Shown: in pieces, positions 53,732 through 61,727 of the stretch | Numbering within the stretch: position 1 is the first letter of the stretch | How the letters are laid out: each line of letters begins with the position of its first letter | Source of the DNA: AAA164-E04 sp964342825 | GTDB taxonomy: Bacteria; Verrucomicrobiota; Verrucomicrobiia; Limisphaerales; AAA164-E04 | Assembly: GCA_964342825.1 (NCBI GenBank) | Contig: CAYFHO010000014.1 | Span: forward strand, 17,125 to 81,124 | Direction: 5' to 3' | Length of the DNA: 64,000 nt | Translations under genes and position numbers: made by a program | Notes under the pieces: model-generated | What the model was told of the DNA's origin: nothing | Databases searched by the model: none | The model's input: only the letters and a program-made list of their open reading frames with translations

Positions 53732-55642
53732 ATGATGAATAAGAAACATTACGACCTTTTATTTCGCATGCTTCAAGAATCTGGTATCGGACGGTTCCGA
53801 TTCCTCTGGTTTCTGGCGACTTCCATAGTTTTGGCAGGATGCACAGAACCAACAAAGGTAGCCCCTCCTGAAATTTCACTTCACGAAGCTGTCTTGACGG
53901 ATCAACCAGGAATCGTGGAAGCACATATAAAGGCTGGATCCGACTTGAACATTGAAGATCCGGTGACCAAGAACACACCGCTCATCGCAGCAACAACATT
54001 TGGTCGTACGGAAATCGCAAAGAAACTAATCGATGCAGGAGCAGACTTGAATTTAAAAAATAGTGATGGCTCCACAGCCCTCATTACGGCTGCTTTTCTT
54101 TGCCGCAAGGATATTGCTCTGGCGCTTCTGAAAAGTGGAGCAGACAGACAAATAAGAAATAAAATGGGATCCACAGCATTGAATTCCGTGGAAGGACCTT
54201 GGGAAACGGTCCGCCCCATTTATGATTTTATAGGCTCCTTACTGGCTCCAGCTGGAGTTCACCTGGATTACAGTCACATTAAATCCACTCGACCGGAGAT
54301 TGCAGAATTATTGAAAGATGGGGTTATTAACAAACCCACGAAACCTCTTGCTTCCGATTACAAAGTCCAGACTGTCTCTCCTGATGGGAATGAAAGATAT
54401 ATAAACCTCGATTCAGATTATATTTTTAATCAAGCTTCGCTGCATACATTTCATATCAAACTCCCTCCGAAAGCACTTGCTGAAATTGACGCCGATCCAA
54501 GTGCCGAAAAATATGTGGAAGGAAGTCTTACGTTCGAAGGAGAAACGATCAGTCCTGTCGGCATTCGGTATAAAGGATCGGTTGGAGCCTGGGCGGGTTG
54601 CCTTTCCGGATACAACTGGTTCGAACCCTCCGGACACAAGGTCTGCAACAAATTATCCATGAAGATCAAATTTAATTGGAAGGGATCTGATCAAACCTTT
54701 TATGGTCTCAAAAAGTTGCAATTCCACTCACAAAACAAGGATGCATCGCAAATGCGGGAAAGATTGGGCTACTGGTTGTTTCGAAGCATGGGGGTGGTGG
54801 CACCAAGGTCCGTTCATGCACGTTTGATCATCAACGGAAAGTTATCCGGAGTCTACGCATTGACCGAGCAAATAGACGGTAGATTCACCAAGCATCATTT
54901 CAAGAATGGAGATGGAAACCTTTACAAAGAAGTTTGGCCCGTGGATGCAAAGGGAGAATTACAGAATCGGACGACATTCCTGGAAGCACTGAAAACAAAC
55001 GAAGACCAAGATCCAAGTGTCGAATTGATACAATCCTTCGGTGAAGACCTTTCAAATGCCACTCAAGATAAAATTGTAGATGTGATCGAAAAGTGGATGG
55101 ACGTGGATACGATCATAGCCTATGCCGTGGTCGACCGGGCCATTAGACACGATGATGGTCCGTTCCATTGGTATTGCAAAGGAGATCATTGTTTTAACCA
55201 CAATTACTATTGGTATGAGGATCCAGAGGAGGCAAAGCTGCACTTAATTCCATGGGACCTGGACAGCACGTTCGAAAACATTGCCATTAATGTGAACCCG
55301 GTAACTGCGATTGCAGATGATTGGGGCAATGTTACTGCAGATGGTAAACCTTTTGCGTTTGGTCCATTTAAACTGCCTCAAAGATCGGCTGCTGCTGATA
55401 AACTGACTGCGGGTTGGGCCCTTTATCAGAAGGAATACGACAACCTGTCAGAAAAGTTTTTTGAGGGTTCATTTTCGGTAGTACAAGTTAACTCATTACT
55501 TGATGTTTGGACTGAACAAATTCGGGAAGCCACACTGGAGGCCAGTCACATTCACGCAGATGCAGTTAAAGAATCAGACTGGATTCAGGCCATTGATGAA
55601 CTTCGCACACAAGTAAGTGCAGCACATCAGAAGAGACGTTAA
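53732..55642 (+). CDS. Lipoprotein with ankyrin repeats and CotH kinase-like domain
   Basis: A 636-residue protein. A lipobox LAGC (Cys37) follows a hydrophobic stretch, so it should be lipidated and face the periplasm or surface. Residues of about 48-155 hold three ankyrin repeats (NTPLIAATTFGRTEIAKKLI, STALITAAFLCRKDIALALL, STALNSVEG). From about 230 comes a CotH-like domain: VGIRYKGSVGAW, KLSMKIKFNW, FYGLKKLQFHSQNKDASQMRE, NGKLSGVYALTEQIDGRF, NGDGNLYKEVW, HLIPWDLDSTFEN with the acidic DLD site. Family knowledge: Bacillus CotH is an atypical secreted protein kinase. AGGA lies 5 bases before the ATG. It sits between a sigma factor and a kinase gene. Substrate unknown. Confidence 0.87.
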   Translation: MMNKKHYDLLFRMLQESGIGRFRFLWFLATSIVLAGCTEPTKVAPPEISLHEAVLTDQPGIVEAHIKAGSDLNIEDPVTKNTPLIAATTFGRTEIAKKLIDAGADLNLKNSDGSTALITAAFLCRKDIALALLKSGADRQIRNKMGSTALNSVEGPWETVRPIYDFIGSLLAPAGVHLDYSHIKSTRPEIAELLKDGVINKPTKPLASDYKVQTVSPDGNERYINLDSDYIFNQASLHTFHIKLPPKALAEIDADPSAEKYVEGSLTFEGETISPVGIRYKGSVGAWAGCLSGYNWFEPSGHKVCNKLSMKIKFNWKGSDQTFYGLKKLQFHSQNKDASQMRERLGYWLFRSMGVVAPRSVHARLIINGKLSGVYALTEQIDGRFTKHHFKNGDGNLYKEVWPVDAKGELQNRTTFLEALKTNEDQDPSVELIQSFGEDLSNATQDKIVDVIEKWMDVDTIIAYAVVDRAIRHDDGPFHWYCKGDHCFNHNYYWYEDPEEAKLHLIPWDLDSTFENIAINVNPVTAIADDWGNVTADGKPFAFGPFKLPQRSAAADKLTAGWALYQKEYDNLSEKFFEGSFSVVQVNSLLDVWTEQIREATLEASHIHADAVKESDWIQAIDELRTQVSAAHQKRR

Positions 55643-55662
55643 CCCATACTCAGATCATTTGT

Positions 55663-58350
55663 ATGGAAAATCATTCTGAAAACCATTGCCCACGCTGCGG
55701 ATCCAAAATTTCCAATGCGAGCAAAGACGGCTTTTGTCCGGCCTGCCTTTTTTCTGGAGCATTGTCATTAGATGAAGAAGATACTTCGTTGAAATCGACT
55801 CAAACCATGCCTGCTTCTACGAGGACGGCTTTGAACTCATTCATTTCACCTAAAAAGAGTTCAGAAGCAAGTTTTCCCATGACGTTTGGAAAATACAAAT
55901 TATTGGGTTTTCTCGGGAAGGGAGGTATGGGATCAGTGTTTGAAGCAGAGCACATGGAAACGGGACGTCGGGTAGCTCTTAAGATGCTTTCAAGTGAATT
56001 GAACTCTGCAGATATGAGACAAAGGTTTCTGCGCGAAGGGCGACTTGCAGCCAGCGTCCGGCATCCCAACAGTCTCTATATTTTTGGTTCGGAGGAATCG
56101 GAAGGAGCCCCCATCATTACGATGGAGATTGCCGGTAGTGGCACCCTGAAAGATAGACTTAAAAAACAGGGAACCATGAAGACGGCAGAAGCCGTTGATG
56201 CCATTCTTGATGTCATCGCTGGCCTGGAGGCGGCTCAAAAAGTAGGTGTGTTACATCGTGATGTGAAACCGTCCAACTGTTTTGTCGACCCAGATGGTTC
56301 CGTAAAAGTTGGAGATTTCGGACTCTCCGTTTCGACCATGGGAACCGAAGATTCATATATCACAGCGACTGGAGTCATCATGGGCACTCCCGCATATGCC
56401 CCCCCAGAGCAACTCCGGGGTGATGAATTGGATGTTCGGGCGGATATATACTCGGTCGGAGCTACCTTGTTTACTTTGTTAACAGGTAAGGCGCCCTTTG
56501 AAGGGAAAAACGCGGTCCAGGTAGTCGCTAACGCCATTCACCAAAAACCTCCTTCGCTGACCGATTCCATCAAGGACATACCTCCGGCATTGTCTCATGT
56601 GGTGACACGCTGTTTGGCCAAGCAACCTGAAGAACGTTTTCCAGATTACCTCTCTCTTCGCGAAGCATTGATGCCGTTCTGCTCCAAAGTGCCGGAGCCG
56701 GCTTCATTGAAACAGCGAATGGCTGCAGGATGGATTGATTTCATAGCGGCCTTTCTTGTGCCTTACATGGCACTGATGTTTTCAGTGAGCCTGGTGGAAT
56801 TTCATTTCGGCATGTTTGTGGAACGGACTTTATTTTCAGCCAGATATTATCTGTGTTTCCTTTTGTTTGGATTCCTCTACTTCTCCATTGCTGAAGGCGT
56901 CTGGGGTGCAGGAATCGGGAAACAACTTTTCGGACTGCGTGTCATAAGAGTCAATGGCCGCTCTCCGGGTTTGATCAGGGGTTGGATGCGTGTTGCCATC
57001 CCGGTTGCCAGCTGCGAACTAATAAGAATAGGTGTCCTGATGTTTTCCCTATCTGTCACAAATCTTCAATTCATCAGTGTCAGGGACAATATTCTACTCA
57101 TTGGCGTCAGCAACATTTGCCCTTGGATTGCTGTGCTTTTGACATTAACGGCCAAAAGAAAAAACGGATTCGCAACCGTTTGGGATCTCCTCAGCGGAAC
57201 CCGCGTGGTGAACGTACAAAAATCGATCGACACCCCGAGCATTAATTCTCCTCCGAAGAAAAATTCCAAACTGGTCCCTAAATCCCACCTAGGACCATTC
57301 CAAATCTTAGAAGAACTAAGTTGCGGGAAATGGATCTCAGGATTCGATCCTTTGCTTCGACGTCAGGTATGGCTAAGAAAAAGAGAATCCAATATCCCTG
57401 ATTCACGACGTCACTTGTCGCGTCCAGGACGGCTTCGATGGCTGCAGGATATTGCAGTGGACCCAGACATTTGGGATGCATATGAAGCTCCAAAGGGGAT
57501 TCCCTTCTCACAACTTATTGCGAATGACAAAAAAATTCCATGGAACGAACTTCGCCATTGGATACACGATTTGGCACTGGAGCTCTGGGCAGCTTCAAAA
57601 GATGGGTCTCTGCCAAAAGCCATCGGGTTTGATCAACTGCGCATCACTTCACACGGAGTGATATTACTAGATGAACCAGACCCCGAAGTTCAATCAGCCG
57701 TCAAAAGATTTCAAATAGATGATATCAAGGGGATGCAAACATTCCTAAGTGCTGTTGCAAATTGTGTGGAACCCACTAGCGTCCCAATCCATGCACGCTC
57801 GATTCTTTCAAATCTCCATTTATTGAAATTTGAAAAACTCAGCTATCTGACTGGTGCACTGAGCGGTCTGATTAGCAAACCCTCCAAGATCAGCGCCTCC
57901 ACGCGAGTGATGTCAATGTTCCTGCTTCCGCTCTATTCCGGGATCTTAATTTTTATGGGAATGTTTGATGGATTCAATGATCAATACGGAGCACTGAATG
58001 CAAGTGTCATGATCGTCTTAGGCATTCTGCTCACCGCCAGTTTGTTTCAATTGTTTGCGATCCCCTTGAAATGGATTTGGAGTCACCATGTGTTTGGATT
58101 GGTATTAGTGGATGCAAGTGGTGAAATCGCATCTCCGATGAGAAGATTGAAACGGTGGATGACGGTGTGGGTTCCAATATTGCTTCCAACCGGATTCATA
58201 CTGATCACTCAATCCAAACAAGCCACAACCACCTTTCTGATGATCGCAATATGTCTAGTGATTTGGCTAGGTTCGGCTATTTATGGTGTGGTGTTTCGGA
58301 AAAGAACATTCCACGATCAATGGGCAGGTACATGGATTGTGAGACGTTAA
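55663..58350 (+). CDS. Ser/Thr protein kinase with RDD membrane domains and a degenerate second kinase domain
   Basis: An 895-residue protein. N-terminal zinc ribbon with C9, C12, C25, C28. Active Hanks-type kinase at about 76-340: glycine loop GKGGMGSVFEAE 85-96, Lys107, HRD 198-200 in VLHRDVKPSN, DFG 218-220, APPEQ 246-250. First RDD membrane domain about 350-520 (QRMAAGWIDFIAAFLVPY). At 543-700 a second kinase-like unit (LGPFQILEEL, DAYEAPKGIPFSQLI, FDQLRITSHGVILLDEPD) lacks the catalytic Lys, HRD and DFG, so it is a likely pseudokinase. A second RDD-like membrane domain ends the protein (VMSMFLLPLYSGILIFMGMF, HVFGLVLVD). It starts 20 bp after the CotH gene. Confidence 0.87.
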   Translation: MENHSENHCPRCGSKISNASKDGFCPACLFSGALSLDEEDTSLKSTQTMPASTRTALNSFISPKKSSEASFPMTFGKYKLLGFLGKGGMGSVFEAEHMETGRRVALKMLSSELNSADMRQRFLREGRLAASVRHPNSLYIFGSEESEGAPIITMEIAGSGTLKDRLKKQGTMKTAEAVDAILDVIAGLEAAQKVGVLHRDVKPSNCFVDPDGSVKVGDFGLSVSTMGTEDSYITATGVIMGTPAYAPPEQLRGDELDVRADIYSVGATLFTLLTGKAPFEGKNAVQVVANAIHQKPPSLTDSIKDIPPALSHVVTRCLAKQPEERFPDYLSLREALMPFCSKVPEPASLKQRMAAGWIDFIAAFLVPYMALMFSVSLVEFHFGMFVERTLFSARYYLCFLLFGFLYFSIAEGVWGAGIGKQLFGLRVIRVNGRSPGLIRGWMRVAIPVASCELIRIGVLMFSLSVTNLQFISVRDNILLIGVSNICPWIAVLLTLTAKRKNGFATVWDLLSGTRVVNVQKSIDTPSINSPPKKNSKLVPKSHLGPFQILEELSCGKWISGFDPLLRRQVWLRKRESNIPDSRRHLSRPGRLRWLQDIAVDPDIWDAYEAPKGIPFSQLIANDKKIPWNELRHWIHDLALELWAASKDGSLPKAIGFDQLRITSHGVILLDEPDPEVQSAVKRFQIDDIKGMQTFLSAVANCVEPTSVPIHARSILSNLHLLKFEKLSYLTGALSGLISKPSKISASTRVMSMFLLPLYSGILIFMGMFDGFNDQYGALNASVMIVLGILLTASLFQLFAIPLKWIWSHHVFGLVLVDASGEIASPMRRLKRWMTVWVPILLPTGFILITQSKQATTTFLMIAICLVIWLGSAIYGVVFRKRTFHDQWAGTWIVRR

Positions 58351-58399
58351 GTTTGAATCCATTTCATTATCTGAATGAGTGGGTTCGCCTTGGTCCCCC

Positions 58400-60244
58400 T
58401 TATTTAACGATAGAATAAGTATCAAACAACCTCCCCTGAAGGTCGTAGGCCTTGAACTCAAACCTTCCGTGGTTGATCCATACCATGGCATAATGATGTC
58501 CTCGTCGCACCAGATTGGCAAAAGGGGTACGGAAAGGTCCTGGAGTCTCGAGCGGTCCACCTCCCCCGCCAGTGATCATGTAAATCGGACCACCCTTTTC
58601 GACAGTTTTTCCGCCGCGAATGCGCCAGGTGCGTTCATAAGAATGGATGTGACCTGTCCACACCACATCGACTTCATACTTGTCATAAAGAGCTGACAGG
58701 TGACGCGCATTCAAGTCGCCTTGCCTGCTTTTATTTTGTATCCACAGGTTGCCATAGTCATTCTCATCTGATGAGTAAGGTGGATGATGATGGCAAACAA
58801 ATTTCCAGTCGGCATTGGAGTCGGACAATTGTTTGTCGAGCCACACGTATTGCTCGGAACCAGGACCACACTTCTTGTTGGTGTCGATCATGAAAAACTG
58901 AGCATTTCCGTAGTGAAAGGTGTAATAATATTCGGGTTCAGGCAGAGAGGCGTAGTCGTAATAATTGGAAGCGTTCTGTTCGTGATTACCTAGAACGGGA
59001 AAAAAGGGAACTCTGGAAACCAATGGCTCCATGCCTGCAAAGAATTCGTTGATCCATTGACTTTTCACTCCTCCCGTTGAAACAAGATCTCCTGGGAGCA
59101 GCAGGAAATTGGGCCGATGCTCCCATGCCATCTGAGCCAGGGCACCTGCAACTTCCGGATTTCCTTGAGTGTCACTGATGATGGCAAAAGCAAAAGCGGC
59201 GCCCTCCCCGGCATCCGTCTGGAAGGTTTTCACCTCGGAAACAATGGGGTTTCCCTCTTGCCCTTTCAAAGGTGTTGAAATGGTTTGATAAAAGTATTGA
59301 GTGCCGGGTTTCAGACCATCGATTCGAACTTCGTGGATAGTATTAGGATTGGACCCTTTCACAGATTGGGTACACTCTGAAGTTTCTCCATATCGTAATT
59401 CGCCGATGGATTTTTTTGAAGTTTCCCACATGACGGTCATGCCGATTTGGGTCCCAAATTGCAGATAAGGGGACACCCATAATTCAAATGGCCTATGGGC
59501 CTCCATATCGAAAGGTTCTTCATGGGTGAGATGAGCATTGTGTTCAAATTCCTGTTGTACCCATGCAGGTTTTGCCGCCACATCATAAACCTGAACACTG
59601 ACGATTTCACCGACATGAGGATAATCTTCGTTCCGATCCCGATAGCCAGCCACAGCCAACACAGTGCCTCCTTCGTACAGAATCTTACCTCCAACCTGTT
59701 CAATGACGGATTCCTGCTTTCCGTTGACATAAAGAACTGCTTGCTCACCATCGTAAACTCCGACGACATGATACAGTTTTCCTGGGTCGAACCGGGTTTT
59801 TGAGCGCAGGAATACAAGTCTGCCATCCCCATCATCGGTAGCCTCGGTAGAGAGCGCAAAATAAAATCGTTCCTGATCATAGCCGAGCACCCATCCGGTT
59901 TCGGCATTCCCATTATCTTCCTGCGCACCCACGATGCCCCCATAGGTCATGGGTTGATGAACGCTGAACCAAGCCGAAGCGGTCAAACTTGTTTGCGGCA
60001 TGGCAAGTCCCTTGATGGGAACATGGGAAGTTTTCCGTCCATCCAAAAGTGCCAGGCCTCTTGGAGTTGAAAGAGTTTTATTTCTCAATATTGATATCGC
60101 TGGTCCCTTCTGAGCCTCAAGCATGGTTTCAGTTAGAAATTTCTGGTGAAAGCTCCAGTGAAGCAAAGGTGTGGGGCCATCATGACCAAGCCCCAATGGA
60201 ATCAAGGTCAGGAGAAGAAAACCGAAAACACAAATTCGTTTCAT
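58400..60244 (-). CDS. Secreted metallophosphoesterase with LamG-like and purple-acid-phosphatase-like domains
   Basis: A 614-residue protein with a signal peptide (MKRICVFGFLLLTLIPLGLG). An N-terminal jelly-roll of the LamG/concanavalin type (about 25-235; TASAWFSVHQPMTYG, LYHVVGVYDGEQAVLYVNGK) is followed by a Fn3-like domain (about 245-345) and a calcineurin-type phosphoesterase: AIISDTQGN near 353, LLPGDLVSTGG near 386, VLGNHEQ near 420, CHHHPPY near 485, WTGHIHSYERTW near 530. Metal ligands of the family are all visible. The order Fn3 plus phosphoesterase is that of purple acid phosphatases; LamG at the front may bind carbohydrate. It is preceded on the same strand by a sulfatase gene. 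Confidence 0.88.
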   Translation of the reverse strand: MKRICVFGFLLLTLIPLGLGHDGPTPLLHWSFHQKFLTETMLEAQKGPAISILRNKTLSTPRGLALLDGRKTSHVPIKGLAMPQTSLTASAWFSVHQPMTYGGIVGAQEDNGNAETGWVLGYDQERFYFALSTEATDDGDGRLVFLRSKTRFDPGKLYHVVGVYDGEQAVLYVNGKQESVIEQVGGKILYEGGTVLAVAGYRDRNEDYPHVGEIVSVQVYDVAAKPAWVQQEFEHNAHLTHEEPFDMEAHRPFELWVSPYLQFGTQIGMTVMWETSKKSIGELRYGETSECTQSVKGSNPNTIHEVRIDGLKPGTQYFYQTISTPLKGQEGNPIVSEVKTFQTDAGEGAAFAFAIISDTQGNPEVAGALAQMAWEHRPNFLLLPGDLVSTGGVKSQWINEFFAGMEPLVSRVPFFPVLGNHEQNASNYYDYASLPEPEYYYTFHYGNAQFFMIDTNKKCGPGSEQYVWLDKQLSDSNADWKFVCHHHPPYSSDENDYGNLWIQNKSRQGDLNARHLSALYDKYEVDVVWTGHIHSYERTWRIRGGKTVEKGGPIYMITGGGGGPLETPGPFRTPFANLVRRGHHYAMVWINHGRFEFKAYDLQGRLFDTYSIVK

Positions 60245-60331
60245 AGACTCCACACTAGAATGCCTCCATTTGACCGTCAATGGCTGGGGATTAAAAATGA
60301 GCTTTTCGGCGAACTTGAATTGAAGGATGGG

Positions 60332-61645
60332 TCAAGGCTTCGGGAAGGTTCGGTTCAATACTTGATGAAAGGATTTCACCAAACCATCGTGACTTGAAGC
60401 CAAATTATGAGTTTCATCTGGATCATCATTCAGGTTGAACAATTGCACGGAAACCCTGTCCCAATCATGAACGGTCAAATACCGCGTGGTGTCAATTCCC
60501 TGATGACGTCGAAGAAATTTCCATGGACCGGAGCGCAACCATGTGTACTGAAGAGATTCAAAGGGTTTGCCGGGGGTCATGTTGTGAATGGAGTAAGCGG
60601 CACCAAGGACTTGGGTTCGCTGCCGTTCCATCAAGTTCAGACCAGGCAACTCTGCCGGAGCTTCAAATCTACAAAGCGCGGCAATGGTTGGAAAAAGGTC
60701 CAATGAACTGGCAAAGCTTTGGGTGCGTTTTGGGCTGATCACTCCCGGCAATGAAAACATGACAGGTGTCCGGACACCCAATTCGTAAGGGCTTCCTTTT
60801 GATTTGGGGGCGTAGTTCGGCCACCAACCGTCTGGCAACGGTATTTTGGAATCAGAGGCAGCCAACCAGCCATTGTCACATATGTAAACAACAAGGGTTT
60901 TCTCACGAATGCCCCTCCTTTCCAAGGACTGTAGCAACTGCCCACAAGTGGAATCAAACCACTCACACATGGCAAAATATTTTGCAGTCGCGGGACTCAA
61001 TCCTTTGGCGGAATAATGCTCAAGGAACTCCGTGGGTGGACGATGAGGGGTGTGTGGAAGGAAGGGTGCGTACCATATGAAGAAAGGTTTTTCCGCCTCA
61101 GTAGCCTCATCCATAAAGGCCTCCAAAGGGCCCATTCCCTCCCGGCCAATTTTAAGTCCCAGATCGCCGTGACGCCCTCCCCTCTTGGCATCCCCATGTG
61201 TCATGCCATGAGTGAAACCCCCATCCAAATAAGACCCTTCCCACCATTTACCCGACTGAAAAGCGAGATATCCCCTACTCACTAGAAATCGAACAAGATT
61301 CTGGTTTTTGTGCAGCATCTCCACCACAGGCCTGTCATCCAAAGCTCGGTCCCGATCCTGAAAAGGTCGAACATCATTGCCTACCACTCCATGCTGGTGA
61401 GGATGGAGCCCTGTCAACATTGAAGCAAGCGACGGACGGCACAAGGGCGCTGTGACATAGCCGTTCTCAAACAACAAGCTTTGTTGAGCCAGTTTATCCA
61501 GATGCGGGGTTCTTACCACCGAATGTCCCATGAAACCGTAATCGCCCCATCCTTGATCATCAGAGACAATGATAACCACATTGGGAGGCGGTTCAGCGTG
61601 AACCAGCGCTGAAACACAAAGAAAAAAAAGGATGAATTGTCTCAT
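60332..61645 (-). CDS. Secreted sulfatase with CRPSL active-site variant
   Basis: A 437-residue sulfatase with a signal peptide (MRQFILFFLCVSALVHA). Metal-binding NVVIIVSDDQGWGDYG (DD at 29-30), catalytic C69-R-P-S-L73 followed by ASMLTG, and a C-terminal metal-site segment LVVYICDNGWLA. The usual Arg at the end of C-x-P-S-R is Leu here; CRPSL-type sites occur in other sulfatases that I know from PVC bacteria, so loss of activity should not be assumed. It needs conversion of Cys69 to formylglycine. Neighbours are a CotH lipoprotein and a phosphoesterase on the same strand, all exported. Substrate unknown. Confidence 0.92.
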   Translation of the reverse strand: MRQFILFFLCVSALVHAEPPPNVVIIVSDDQGWGDYGFMGHSVVRTPHLDKLAQQSLLFENGYVTAPLCRPSLASMLTGLHPHQHGVVGNDVRPFQDRDRALDDRPVVEMLHKNQNLVRFLVSRGYLAFQSGKWWEGSYLDGGFTHGMTHGDAKRGGRHGDLGLKIGREGMGPLEAFMDEATEAEKPFFIWYAPFLPHTPHRPPTEFLEHYSAKGLSPATAKYFAMCEWFDSTCGQLLQSLERRGIREKTLVVYICDNGWLAASDSKIPLPDGWWPNYAPKSKGSPYELGVRTPVMFSLPGVISPKRTQSFASSLDLFPTIAALCRFEAPAELPGLNLMERQRTQVLGAAYSIHNMTPGKPFESLQYTWLRSGPWKFLRRHQGIDTTRYLTVHDWDRVSVQLFNLNDDPDETHNLASSHDGLVKSFHQVLNRTFPKP

Positions 61646-61727
61646 GGATTGTCTGGCACACGAATCTAAAGATGAATCACCCGACGGTCAACCCACCCCG
61701 CAAAGCACTCGTCCAGGGATTCCTGTT

